The notes under the pieces are model-generated. The model made no database searches. It was not told where the DNA came from and saw only the letters and a program-made list of their open reading frames with translations. From NCBI GenBank assembly GCA_017508485.1, contig JAFVYV010000011.1:112962-176961 (forward strand): a DNA stretch of 64,000 nucleotides, read 5' to 3'. The DNA comes from Clostridia bacterium. Lineage in GTDB: Bacteria; Bacillota; Clostridia; Christensenellales; Borkfalkiaceae. The position numbers and the translations under genes are program-made. Positions 34,554 through 42,583 of this stretch are shown in pieces (within the stretch, counting starts at the first letter, position 1; every line of letters begins with the position of its first letter).

Positions 34554-34832
34554 ATGAAATATAAAGACAATAGTTTGGTTGAAGAATTAGATGCAATTAT
34601 TTTATTAAACGGCAATTATGAAACAAAAGGTTTGTATAAAGGTTATATTGGGACTGTAATGAGTAACTTGATAGATTTACAGGGCATTGTTGTGGCAGAT
34701 TTTTCTAATCCTATTACAGGTGAAAATATACAACCTGTAGTAGAAGTTAAAAAAGAAGATTTTAGGGTGATTTCAAACTCATTATCTGACCAAAAATTAG
34801 TCAAAGCCTTTAGAGATTTGTTTAGAAAGTAA
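34554..34832 (+). CDS. DUF4926-like probable immunity protein
   Basis: 92 residues. The small beta-barrel pattern LVEELDAIILLNGNYETKGL then LYKGYIGTVMSNL and an ending of the type VEVKKEDFRVI matches DUF4926, a family I know mainly as a partner of DUF6883-type toxin domains. It starts 9 bp after the toxin stop with its own AGGAG, so the two are co-translated. It would bind and block the toxin domain in the cytoplasm. Same AT-rich composition as its partner. Assignment by pattern and gene pairing. Confidence 0.58.
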   Translation: MKYKDNSLVEELDAIILLNGNYETKGLYKGYIGTVMSNLIDLQGIVVADFSNPITGENIQPVVEVKKEDFRVISNSLSDQKLVKAFRDLFRK

Positions 34833-34848
34833 AAAATAATTATGAAAA
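34831..34848 (+). repeat. Direct repeat, copy 2, right border of the toxin-immunity cassette
   Basis: Identical 18 bases to 33923-33940, beginning inside the stop codon of the immunity gene. The two copies are 908 bp apart and bracket exactly one terminator plus the two cassette genes. Confidence 0.75.
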
Positions 34849-34875
34849 GACGGTTTTTTTGACCGTCTTTTTTAT
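34845..34875 (+). terminator. Rho-independent terminator after the immunity gene
   Basis: A 10-bp stem (34845-34854 with 34862-34871) followed by T residues; right border of the accessory island. Confidence 0.87.
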
Positions 34876-34898
34876 TTTGCAATCAAAAACTTTTAAAG

Positions 34899-34927
34899 TT
34901 GACAATAAAATGAAAATATAATAAAAT
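34899..34927 (+). promoter_or_regulatory. Promoter of ispG, giving a leaderless or near-leaderless mRNA
   Basis: TTGACA at 34899-34904, 17-bp spacer, TAAAAT at 34922-34927. Transcription should begin about 34933-34935, essentially at the ATG at 34935; no ribosome-binding site is present. Confidence 0.65.
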
Positions 34928-34934
34928 AAATACT

Positions 34935-35972
34935 ATGAGTACGAAGAAAGTAAAAATAGGTAATATCTCAATAGGTGGTGGCGAAAGGGTTGCCGTGCAA
35001 TCTATGATAACCACCCTTCCTAAAGATGAAAAATCGGTAAAAGAAATTCTCCGTTTAGAAAAAGCGGGGTGTGATATCGTGCGCTTTGCAGTTAAAGATG
35101 AGTTAGATGCAAAGGCAATTAAACTTTTAAAAGAAAAAACTAATATTCCACTTGTTGCAGATATTCACTTTGACTATAAGTTAGCGATAGCGTCAATAGA
35201 AAACGGCGCTGATAAAATAAGAATTAACCCTGGCAACATAGGTGGCGATGACAAGGTTAAAGCCGTTGCATCTTGCTTAAAAGAACACGGCGTACCTGTT
35301 AGAGTTGGCGCAAACACGGGCAGTATTGAAAAAAGTTTTTACGCTAAATACGGTTCTTCAGCCAAAGCACTTGGCGAAAGCACCCTTAAAAACATACAAG
35401 TTTTAGAAAAACAAGGGGTGGAAAACATAGTCGTTTCAGTAAAAGCGTCTAATGTACCACTTATGGTAGAATCTGCAGAGTATATTAGAAGTAAAATAGA
35501 CTATCCACTTCATTTAGGTGTAACCGAAGCAGGTGGCGGAGATATGGGTGTTATTAAAAATAGCATAGGTATAGGCTCTTTGCTTCTTAAAGGCATAGGC
35601 GATACTATAAGAGTATCACTATCAACCGACCCTGTTGATGAAGTGGCCATAGGTAAAAACATTTTACGTGCAGTAGGGCTTGACAAAAACTTTGTTGATA
35701 TAATTGCCTGTCCAACTTGTGGTAGATGCGAGTGGAACTTGATGGAATTTTACAAAAAGGTAGAAGATAGGGTAAAAGATATAAACAAGCCTATCAAAGT
35801 TGCCGTAATGGGTTGCGTAGTTAACGGACCTGGCGAAGCAAAGGAAGCCGATATAGGCATAGCCGGTGGAGAAAAATGCGTAATTTTCAAAAAAGGCGAA
35901 GTCATAAAAATTGTAGAAAAAGAAAAAATAGAAGAAGAGTTTTTTAAGGAACTTGATAAATGCTTAAAGTAA
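34935..35972 (+). CDS. ispG: 4-hydroxy-3-methylbut-2-enyl diphosphate synthase IspG
   Basis: Iron-sulfur enzyme of the MEP isoprenoid pathway converting MEcPP to HMBPP. 345 residues, the normal bacterial length. TIM-barrel motifs VQSMITT, DIVRFAVKD, PLVADIHFDYKLAIA and KIRINPGNIG are followed by the C-terminal 4Fe-4S domain with CPTCGRCEWNL and MGCVVNGPGEAKEADIG. It occupies the conserved Firmicute position ahead of polC-rimP-nusA. Its last codons overlap the next gene by 13 bp. No Shine-Dalgarno is visible and the promoter is directly upstream, so translation is probably leaderless. Confidence 0.96.
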   Translation: MSTKKVKIGNISIGGGERVAVQSMITTLPKDEKSVKEILRLEKAGCDIVRFAVKDELDAKAIKLLKEKTNIPLVADIHFDYKLAIASIENGADKIRINPGNIGGDDKVKAVASCLKEHGVPVRVGANTGSIEKSFYAKYGSSAKALGESTLKNIQVLEKQGVENIVVSVKASNVPLMVESAEYIRSKIDYPLHLGVTEAGGGDMGVIKNSIGIGSLLLKGIGDTIRVSLSTDPVDEVAIGKNILRAVGLDKNFVDIIACPTCGRCEWNLMEFYKKVEDRVKDINKPIKVAVMGCVVNGPGEAKEADIGIAGGEKCVIFKKGEVIKIVEKEKIEEEFFKELDKCLK

Positions 35973-37522
35973 GTGGAAAAAAAGAGTTTATTGAAAAAAT
36001 TAAAAGTTTTGATGGTAACTTTAACGTAAAACTTCATAGTGTTGAAATAAACGAAAAGGAACTTTCCGTAAGTTATAACTTTATAACGGACAGAACGGTT
36101 GACGACGGGTTAAAAAGCAAAATTTTAGCCTATTGTGATTCTATTACGGATAAGACCTTTACTTCCGTTTCAGTTGCAATTAAAAAAATAGTAGGGGATA
36201 GCGAATTAGTTACAAACTCAATTTATAACTTTATCACTCAAAACTACCCTTCCGTTTCAGTATGGCTTAAAAAGGAAGATATTTCTTTAGTAAGGGTAGA
36301 TAGTAGGCTAAACTTTACCATTTTATTAGATAAACAAAATCAAGACTATTTTGAAAAAAATTCAGTTTTAGTAGAAATTAAAAAACACCTAGAAAAGAAC
36401 TTTTGTGAAGAATTTTCCGGCATAACGGCTGAAAAAAAGGTGGAAAGAGATATAGAAATTAAAGAAGAAGTTGAAGTGGTAGAAGCCCCTAAAGTGGCAA
36501 TAAAAAGAAAGATTACCGTAGTTGACCTTGAAGTTATTGACGACTTTTCTAAGGAAGTAAACGCAACTTATATAGAAGACGCAATTTCTGAAGGTGATTA
36601 CCATTTATGTGGCGTAATTACTAACATCACGGAAAAGATGACCAAAGGTTCGCCTGAAAGGGTAGAAAACGGCAAAACTATAAAGGAAAAGCCACCAAAA
36701 CCTTTCTTTATATTTGAATTTGAAGACGGCACGGGTAGAACGAGTGGCGTGTATTTTTCTAAGGAAAAAACGCTTGATAGAATTCGTAAAATAAAGGTTG
36801 GCGACACCATAATTACAAAAGGCAATATTTCTGCTTATAACGGCAAGGTTGGTTATACGATAAACAAAATTAACTGTTGCAAAATACCTGAAGATTTTGT
36901 TTATGAAAAGAAACCACATATACCTGCCCCTAAAAACTATACTAAAATATTCCCTAAAAAGGCAGAAACGCTTAAAATTACCGATATGTTTACCGATACG
37001 AACACGCCGAAAGAATTACTTGGCAGAGAGTTCGTTGTGTTTGATATTGAAACGACTGGCACCGACTATATGGCAGACAAAATAACGGAAATAGGTGCAG
37101 TAAAAATTAAAGACGGGGTTATAACGGAAGAGTTTTCTACTTTAATAAATCCAACGCAACCTATCCCGCCAAATATAGTAGAGTTAACGGGCATAACGCC
37201 TGAAATGGTAAAAGACGCACCTCTTTTTGAAGATATATTTTTAGACTTTTACAAGTTTATTGAAGGTAGCGTTTTAGTAGCGCATAATGCAGATTTTGAC
37301 ACAAAATTTATTAAATATAACGCAAAAGCGTTAGGTTACGCTATTGACAATGAAGTTAAAGATACCCTTTTAATAGCAAGAGATTTAGTGTTTGGCGTAA
37401 GCAACTATAAACTTAACACTTTGGCAGAAAAATTTAACATAAAGTTCCACCACCATAGGGCGCTTTCAGACTCTTACGCAACTGCTGAACTATTTATTGA
37501 ACTTATGAAGATAAAAAAATAG
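35960..37522 (+). CDS. PolC-like protein reduced to N-terminal, OB and 3'-5' exonuclease domains
   Basis: 520 residues at the locus where Firmicutes carry full PolC (about 1400 residues). Residues 1-160 resemble the PolC N-terminal domain. About 205-310 is an OB fold (YHLCGVITNITEKMTKGSPE, then a GRTSGVYF region). About 355-520 is a DEDDh exonuclease with all motifs: FDIETTG, IVELTGITPEMV, LVAHNADFD and HHHRALSDSYA. Both PHP segments and the whole polymerase/palm part are absent; the exonuclease follows the OB fold after a 40-residue linker and the protein ends right after it. The frame is clean with a normal stop, so this looks like a stable short form rather than a recent truncation. Likely role: stand-alone proofreading or repair exonuclease. 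Confidence 0.88.
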   Translation: MLKVSGKKEFIEKIKSFDGNFNVKLHSVEINEKELSVSYNFITDRTVDDGLKSKILAYCDSITDKTFTSVSVAIKKIVGDSELVTNSIYNFITQNYPSVSVWLKKEDISLVRVDSRLNFTILLDKQNQDYFEKNSVLVEIKKHLEKNFCEEFSGITAEKKVERDIEIKEEVEVVEAPKVAIKRKITVVDLEVIDDFSKEVNATYIEDAISEGDYHLCGVITNITEKMTKGSPERVENGKTIKEKPPKPFFIFEFEDGTGRTSGVYFSKEKTLDRIRKIKVGDTIITKGNISAYNGKVGYTINKINCCKIPEDFVYEKKPHIPAPKNYTKIFPKKAETLKITDMFTDTNTPKELLGREFVVFDIETTGTDYMADKITEIGAVKIKDGVITEEFSTLINPTQPIPPNIVELTGITPEMVKDAPLFEDIFLDFYKFIEGSVLVAHNADFDTKFIKYNAKALGYAIDNEVKDTLLIARDLVFGVSNYKLNTLAEKFNIKFHHHRALSDSYATAELFIELMKIKK

Positions 37523-37542
37523 GGCAAATTTATAAAAAACAG

Positions 37543-37571
37543 TTGCAAAAGTGCATATAATATGTTATATT
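37543..37571 (+). promoter_or_regulatory. Promoter of the rimP-nusA-infB operon
   Basis: TTGCAA at 37543-37548, 17-bp spacer, TATATT at 37566-37571 with a TG-rich extension before the -10. Confidence 0.65.
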
Positions 37572-37600
37572 ATATGAGAAATCAATACTTTGTTTTAAGT

Positions 37601-37624
37601 ATGAGAACGGTTTTCCGTTCTCAT
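37601..37624 (+). promoter_or_regulatory. Leader hairpin upstream of rimP-nusA
   Basis: A perfect 10-bp inverted repeat (37601-37610 with 37615-37624) with a TTTT loop in the 5' leader, about 25 nt from the predicted transcript start and 14 nt before the ribosome site. The following ATTTGTTT is only weakly terminator-like, so attenuation or a pause/anti-termination site are both possible. Confidence 0.5.
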
Positions 37625-37647
37625 ATTTGTTTATCAGGGGTAAAAAT

Positions 37648-38112
37648 ATGAAGATAAAACCGATAGAAGAAATTAAAGATTTTTGTCAAAAAATCATAGA
37701 ACCTTTTGGTATTGAAGTAGTTGAAGTAGAGTTTAAGCAAGGCAAAGACCCAACCTTAACCATTTTTATTGATAGTGAAGGTGGAATTGACCTAAACGCT
37801 TGTGAAAAGGTGCATTTAGCGATAGATGAACCACTTGACGAACTTGACCCAACTTTTGGACTTCAATACACCTTGCAAGTTTCAAGTTTAGGGCTTGACA
37901 GACCTTTCAAGAAAAAGGAAGATTTTGAAAGAAACTTAGGTAAAGAAGTAGAAGTTAAACTTTTTAGTTCAATAATGGGCAAAAAGTTTTACGAAGGTGT
38001 GCTTGTTTCTTTTGATGAAAACAGCATAGTAGTTAAGGTTGACAAGAAAACGACTTTAACGATAGACAGAAAACAAATTGTAAAAGTAAATAAATTAATA
38101 AAGTTTGAATAA
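37648..38112 (+). CDS. rimP: Ribosome maturation factor RimP
   Basis: 154 residues from the ATG at 37648, preceded by CAGGGG; an in-frame upstream ATG overlaps the leader. Needed for 30S subunit maturation. Features: PFGIEVVEVEFKQGKDPTLT, FIDSEGGIDLNACEKVH, LQVSSLGLDRPFKKKEDFER (the family hallmark), and a C-terminal SH3-like domain. First gene of the rimP-nusA-ylxR-ylxQ-infB-rbfA operon. Confidence 0.95.
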   Translation: MKIKPIEEIKDFCQKIIEPFGIEVVEVEFKQGKDPTLTIFIDSEGGIDLNACEKVHLAIDEPLDELDPTFGLQYTLQVSSLGLDRPFKKKEDFERNLGKEVEVKLFSSIMGKKFYEGVLVSFDENSIVVKVDKKTTLTIDRKQIVKVNKLIKFE

Positions 38113-38137
38113 ATAAATCAACTTAGAAGGAGATAAA

Positions 38138-39205
38138 ATGATTAACAAAGATTTCTTTTTGGCACTTGAAGAATTAGAAGCACAAAAGGGCATTATGGGC
38201 GAAACTTTTATTGAAGCGCTTGAAAACGCTTTAGTTTTTGCTTATAAAAGACAAACTGGCGACGCTAGTGGTATTGAAGTAAAACTTTCACCAGAAAAGC
38301 ACAGTATTAAAATTTACAGCACTAAAGTCGTAGTTGAAGGTGAACCTGAAACGGAAAAGGAAATTGGTTTAGAAGACGCTAAATTAATTAAAAAGACCGT
38401 TAAGGTTGGCGACGTACTTCGTACGGAAATAATTCCAAAAGATTTTGGTAGAATTGCTGCGCAAACTGCAAAGCAAGTTATTATGCAAAAACTTAAGGAA
38501 GTTGAAAGAGAAAATATGGTTAACGAATTTGAAGATAAGGAAGGCGAACTTTTAACTTCAATCGTTAGAAGAATAGAAAACGGCAACGTTTACGTTGAAA
38601 TTGGTCAAGCACAAATGGAAGGCGTATTACTTCCTAAAGACCAAATTCCTACTGAAAAGTACGAACTTAACCAAAAATTAAAGGTTTTCGTTAAAAAAGT
38701 AAAAAGTTTTGGCAAGTCTACTCAAGTTATGGTTTCAAGAAGTTCAACTGGTCTTGTTAAAAGATTATTTGAAAACGAAGTGCCTGAAATTAAGCAAGGT
38801 ATCGTTTTAATTAAGGCAATCGCAAGAGACCCAGGTAGAAGAACGAAGATTGCAATTTATAGCGAAGACAAGAGCGTTGACGCAGTAGGCGCATGTGTTG
38901 GTCAAAACGGTATGAGAGTAAACGCAGTCTGCCAAGAACTAGGTGGCGAAAAGATTGATATTATTTTATGGAGTGAAAATCCATTAGAATTTATTGCAAA
39001 AGCACTTTCACCAGCAAAGGTTATTAAGGTAACTGAACTTGAAGGGGAAAATAGTGCAAGAGCAATCGTTCCTGATGATAAATTAAGTTTAGCAATCGGT
39101 AGAGACGGTCAAAACGCAAGACTTGCAGTTAGACTAACCGGTTGGAAGATAGACGTAAAGAACGAATCAAGCGTTTTAGGTGAAGTAGAGGCCGAAGAAG
39201 AATAA
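38138..39205 (+). CDS. nusA: Transcription termination/antitermination factor NusA
   Basis: 355 residues: an N-terminal RNA polymerase-binding domain (residues 1-125, with LEKALENALVFAYKR-type start: EALENALVFAYKRQ), an S1 domain (about 135-200: VRRIENGNVYVEIGQAQMEG), and two KH domains (ARDPGRRTKIAIYSEDKSVD, VGQNGMRVNAVCQELGGEKI; LAIGRDGQNARLAVRLTGWK). It lacks the C-terminal acidic repeats of E. coli NusA, as usual in Firmicutes. A strong AGAAGGAG precedes the ATG. The stop shares a base with the ylxR start. Confidence 0.97.
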   Translation: MINKDFFLALEELEAQKGIMGETFIEALENALVFAYKRQTGDASGIEVKLSPEKHSIKIYSTKVVVEGEPETEKEIGLEDAKLIKKTVKVGDVLRTEIIPKDFGRIAAQTAKQVIMQKLKEVERENMVNEFEDKEGELLTSIVRRIENGNVYVEIGQAQMEGVLLPKDQIPTEKYELNQKLKVFVKKVKSFGKSTQVMVSRSSTGLVKRLFENEVPEIKQGIVLIKAIARDPGRRTKIAIYSEDKSVDAVGACVGQNGMRVNAVCQELGGEKIDIILWSENPLEFIAKALSPAKVIKVTELEGENSARAIVPDDKLSLAIGRDGQNARLAVRLTGWKIDVKNESSVLGEVEAEEE

Positions 39206-39468
39206 TGCAAAAGAAAAAGACGCCTATGAGAACTTGTATTGCTTGTAGGCAAATTGACGACAAAAAAAATTAAATAAGAGTTGTTAAGTCAAAAGACGGC
39301 GAAATTTCTTTAGACAAGACGGGCAAAAAGGCTGGTCGTGGCGCTTACGTTTGCAACGATATTAAGTGCATACAAAAGTTAAAAAAGGGAAAGATTTTAA
39401 ACAAGGTATTTTCAATGGAAATACCTGATGAAGTTTATACTGCCGTTGAGGAGGATTTCATTGACTAA
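39205..39468 (+). pseudogene. ylxR: ylxR interrupted by a single in-frame TAA
   Basis: An 87-codon gene for the YlxR RNA-binding protein (RnpM family) whose reading frame is identical before and after a TAA at codon 23. Before it: MQKKKTPMRTCIACRQ. After it: IRVVKSKDGEISLDKTGKKA, GRGAYVC and EIPDEVYTAVEED. In intact YlxR proteins the position just before IRVV is usually leucine, so a TTA-to-TAA change explains the break. Frame is unchanged, so a frameshift is ruled out. It starts at the TAATG overlap with nusA and overlaps ylxQ by 8 bp. It could be a true nonsense mutation, a sequencing error beside an A8 run, or a read-through stop. Confidence 0.85.
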
Positions 39469-39787
39469 ATCAAAGTTAGAGACCTATATAGGGTTTTCAA
39501 TGAGAGCAAGAAAGTGTAAATTAGGCGTAAACGCTATTGCAACTTTAAAAAAGGCGCACCTTTTAATAGTTTGCAAAACTGCTAGTGAAAACACTAAAAA
39601 AGATGCCGTTAAACTTGCAAAAAAATTAAACGCAAAGTTAATAATAACGGTAAACAATCCGTTAAGCGAGTACACGCATATTGAAAACGGAAAACTTATT
39701 GCAATTTTAGACTACTCTTTAGCAGGAGCAATTCTAGAACAAGGTGAAGATTTTATCTATTACGAAGTGGAGGCTAAAAATGGCTGA
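39461..39787 (+). CDS. ylxQ: L7Ae-family RNA-binding protein YlxQ
   Basis: 108 residues from a TTG at 39461, chosen because a perfect GAGGAGG lies 6 bases upstream; an earlier in-frame ATG has no ribosome site and would extend past the usual family length. L7Ae/L30e fold: [54 protein letters not shown]. The family binds K-turn RNA motifs. Overlaps ylxR by 8 bp and infB by 8 bp, so translation coupling is likely and could suffer from the ylxR stop. Confidence 0.88.
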   Translation: MTKSKLETYIGFSMRARKCKLGVNAIATLKKAHLLIVCKTASENTKKDAVKLAKKLNAKLIITVNNPLSEYTHIENGKLIAILDYSLAGAILEQGEDFIYYEVEAKNG

Positions 39788-42218
39788 AAAAATTCAAAAT
39801 GAAAATTTAAAAAAATTAAACGAACTTTTAGGGGAAGAAAGTTTTAACAAAATTTTTGACTCAATAAAAGGTGGTAAAGAAAAAATTAAAGATATAAAAG
39901 CAAAACTTGATGAAAAAATCAAGGCTTTTAACGACCAAAAAGAAAAAGAAGAACAACTTAAAAAAGAAGCAGAGTTAAAGGCGTTAGAAGAAGCGAAAAA
40001 GGCAGAAGAAAAGGTAGAAGTTAAAGAAGAACCTAAAAATCCTGAACCTGAAGTTAAGGCAGAAGTTAAAGAATTTAAGCCTGAACCTAAAAAGGAATTT
40101 ACTAAAGAACCTTTTAGAAGGGAAGAAAAGAAGGAATACGTTTCAAGAGAAGATAGAAAGCCTAACTTTAAAGACCAACACCCTTCTAGACCTAACGATA
40201 GACCGTTTAATAAACCACAAGGTCAAAAGAGTTTTGCACCAAAAACTCCTATAGTTGAATCAGCAATTCCACAAAAGCAAAACAACTTTAACAACAACAA
40301 TAAAAAGAAAAATCAAGAAAGACCTGAAGAAAAGCGCATGATGAACAAACGTGCGTTAATTAAAAACCAAGTGTCTATTGACGATTTTGATGAAGATAAG
40401 AGTGGATACAGAAAGTTTAGACCTGTTAAAAAGCAAAAAGCAGTAGAAGAAAAGCACGAAATTAAGATTGAAAAGGCTTTCGTTACTTCTGAAATGATAC
40501 CACTTAAGGTATTAAGTGAAAAGTTAGGTGTTTCTGCAATTGAAATTACCAAAAAACTTTTCAAAGAAGGCATAATGAAAACTATAAACGACTCAATTGA
40601 CTACGATACTGCGGCAATTCTTGCAGCAGATATGGGCATTGAACTTGAACTTAAACTTGAAAAGACTGCTGAAAGCGTACTTTCTGAAGCGTATGGTGAT
40701 GAAAATGATGAAAACGCAGTTAAGCGCCCACCAGTTGTTTCAGTTATGGGTCACGTTGACCACGGTAAAACTTCACTTCTTGATAGAATTAGAAAAACTA
40801 ACGTAACAAGTGGCGAAGCAGGTGGTATCACTCAACATATCGGTGCATACCAAGTTACTGTTGGTGGTAAGCAAATTACCTTCCTTGATACACCAGGCCA
40901 CGCAGCGTTTACCGCTATGAGACAACGTGGTGCACAAGCAACCGATATTGCAGTTATCGTTATCGCAGCTGACGACGGTATAATGCCACAAACGGTTGAA
41001 GCAATCAACCACGCAAGGGCGGCAGACGTTCAAGTTATAGTTGCAGTAAACAAAATTGACAAGCCTGAAGCAAATTTAGATAGAGTTAAAACACAATTAA
41101 CCGACCAAGGTTTAGTACCTGAAGAATGGGGTGGCGATATTATCGTTTGTCCAGTTTCAGCAAAAACGGGTGAAGGTATTAACGAACTTTTAGAAGCAAT
41201 TAACCTAATTGCCGAACTAAAAGAATTAAAAGCAAATCCAAATAGAAACGCAAAAGGTATCGTTATTGAAGCAAAACTTGATAACAGTAAAGGTCCTATC
41301 GCAACAGTACTTATCCAAAATGGTACTTTAAAAATGGCAGACTCTGTAGTAGTTGGCACCGTTACTGGTAAAATTAGAGCAATGATAGACGACAAGGGTA
41401 GAAAGATTAACCAAGCCGGTCCATCAGTTCCAGTTTCAATTATGGGCCTAAGTGAAGTTCCTAACGCAGGTGATATTTTATACGCAGTTGAAGAAGGTAA
41501 ACTTACAAAATTAGTTGCTGAAGAAAGAAAAGAAAGAGAAAAGATTGAAAGACAAAAGCAACAAATGAAGGTTTCACTTGACGACGTATTTAATAAGATA
41601 GCAGAAGGTCAAATGAAAGCACTTAACATTATCGTAAAAGCAGACGTTCAAGGTTCAGTAGAAGCAGTTAAACAAGCGATGGAAAAACTTACTAACGAAG
41701 AAGTTAGAGTTAACGTTATCCACGCAGCGGCAGGTGCAATTACTGAAACTGATATTATGCTTGCAGATAGTTCAAACGCAATTATCATAGGTTTTAACGT
41801 AAGACCAGACTCTAATGCAAAACAAGTTGCTGAAAGAAGTGGCGTTGACATTAAACTTTATAGAATTATTTACGAAGCAATTGAAGACGTTGAAAAGGCG
41901 CTTAAGGGTATGCTTGCACCAAAATATAAAGAAACTTATATGGGTAAAGCAGAAGTTAGAAACACCTTTAACATTTCAGGCGTTGGTATGGTTGCAGGTT
42001 GTTACGTAAAAGAAGGTAAAATCGTTAGAAACGGTAAACTTCGTATCTATCGTAACGACGTAATGATTTGTGAAGGTAACGTACTACAACTTAAGAGATT
42101 TAAAGACGACGTTAAGGAAGTTGCTCAAGGTTTTGAATGTGGTATTTCTATTGAAAAGTTCAACGATATTAAAAACGACGACTTTATTGAATGCTACGTT
42201 ATAGAGGAAATAAATTAA
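39780..42218 (+). CDS. infB: Translation initiation factor IF-2
   Basis: 812 residues from the ATG at 39780 with GTGGAGG upstream. A long, low-complexity charged N-terminal region (residues about 1-225, rich in Lys/Glu/Pro and with an Asn run) is followed by the IF2N motif ([20 protein letters not shown]). The G domain has [24 protein letters not shown] and [12 protein letters not shown], then domain II, domain III ([20 protein letters not shown]) and the fMet-tRNA-binding C2 domain. GTPase that places initiator tRNA on the 30S subunit. Its stop overlaps the rbfA start. Confidence 0.97.
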   Translation: MAEKIQNENLKKLNELLGEESFNKIFDSIKGGKEKIKDIKAKLDEKIKAFNDQKEKEEQLKKEAELKALEEAKKAEEKVEVKEEPKNPEPEVKAEVKEFKPEPKKEFTKEPFRREEKKEYVSREDRKPNFKDQHPSRPNDRPFNKPQGQKSFAPKTPIVESAIPQKQNNFNNNNKKKNQERPEEKRMMNKRALIKNQVSIDDFDEDKSGYRKFRPVKKQKAVEEKHEIKIEKAFVTSEMIPLKVLSEKLGVSAIEITKKLFKEGIMKTINDSIDYDTAAILAADMGIELELKLEKTAESVLSEAYGDENDENAVKRPPVVSVMGHVDHGKTSLLDRIRKTNVTSGEAGGITQHIGAYQVTVGGKQITFLDTPGHAAFTAMRQRGAQATDIAVIVIAADDGIMPQTVEAINHARAADVQVIVAVNKIDKPEANLDRVKTQLTDQGLVPEEWGGDIIVCPVSAKTGEGINELLEAINLIAELKELKANPNRNAKGIVIEAKLDNSKGPIATVLIQNGTLKMADSVVVGTVTGKIRAMIDDKGRKINQAGPSVPVSIMGLSEVPNAGDILYAVEEGKLTKLVAEERKEREKIERQKQQMKVSLDDVFNKIAEGQMKALNIIVKADVQGSVEAVKQAMEKLTNEEVRVNVIHAAAGAITETDIMLADSSNAIIIGFNVRPDSNAKQVAERSGVDIKLYRIIYEAIEDVEKALKGMLAPKYKETYMGKAEVRNTFNISGVGMVAGCYVKEGKIVRNGKLRIYRNDVMICEGNVLQLKRFKDDVKEVAQGFECGISIEKFNDIKNDDFIECYVIEEIN

Positions 42219-42583
42219 TGAAGATAAAAAGAACGGTTAAATTAAACGCAGAATATCAAAAAGCCCTTTCTGAAATTATAAGAAAACTTAAAAACCCTTA
42301 TATTACGGAAATGGTAAGCGTATTAAGAGTAGATACTTCTGAAGACTTATCACACGCAAAAGTATATCTATCAATTTTTTCATTAGATAGTGAAAAGAAA
42401 AATAGAACTTTTGCTGAAATTGAAAAGTCTGCAGGTAAAGTTAGAAGGGAGTTAGCAGGGGCAGTTAGAACAAGAATTGTTCCTGAACTTCACTTTATAT
42501 TAGACGATTCTATGGAATATTCTGATAGAATAAATAGACTTATTGAAAAGGCTAACGAAAATTTAAGTAGTGATGAAAACTAG
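42218..42583 (+). CDS. rbfA: Ribosome-binding factor A
   Basis: 121 residues from the ATG at 42218, overlapping the infB stop by one base, with AGAGGAAA upstream. KH-like fold: ALSEIIRKLKNPYI, VSVLRVDTSEDLSHAKVYLS, LAGAVRTRIVPELHFILDDS and the C-terminal RINRLIEKA helix are diagnostic. Works in late 30S maturation alongside RimP. Overlaps nrnA by about 11 bp. Confidence 0.95.
   Translation: MKIKRTVKLNAEYQKALSEIIRKLKNPYITEMVSVLRVDTSEDLSHAKVYLSIFSLDSEKKNRTFAEIEKSAGKVRRELAGAVRTRIVPELHFILDDSMEYSDRINRLIEKANENLSSDEN

Noticed and set aside
33923..34848. 18-bp direct repeats as prophage attL/attR
   Set aside because: They bracket only the two-gene toxin cassette, not the capsid module, and there is no integrase or tRNA gene.
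39264..39280. Programmed frameshift at the A8 run in ylxR
   Set aside because: The YlxR-like sequence is in the same frame before and after the stop, so a single frameshift cannot restore it.
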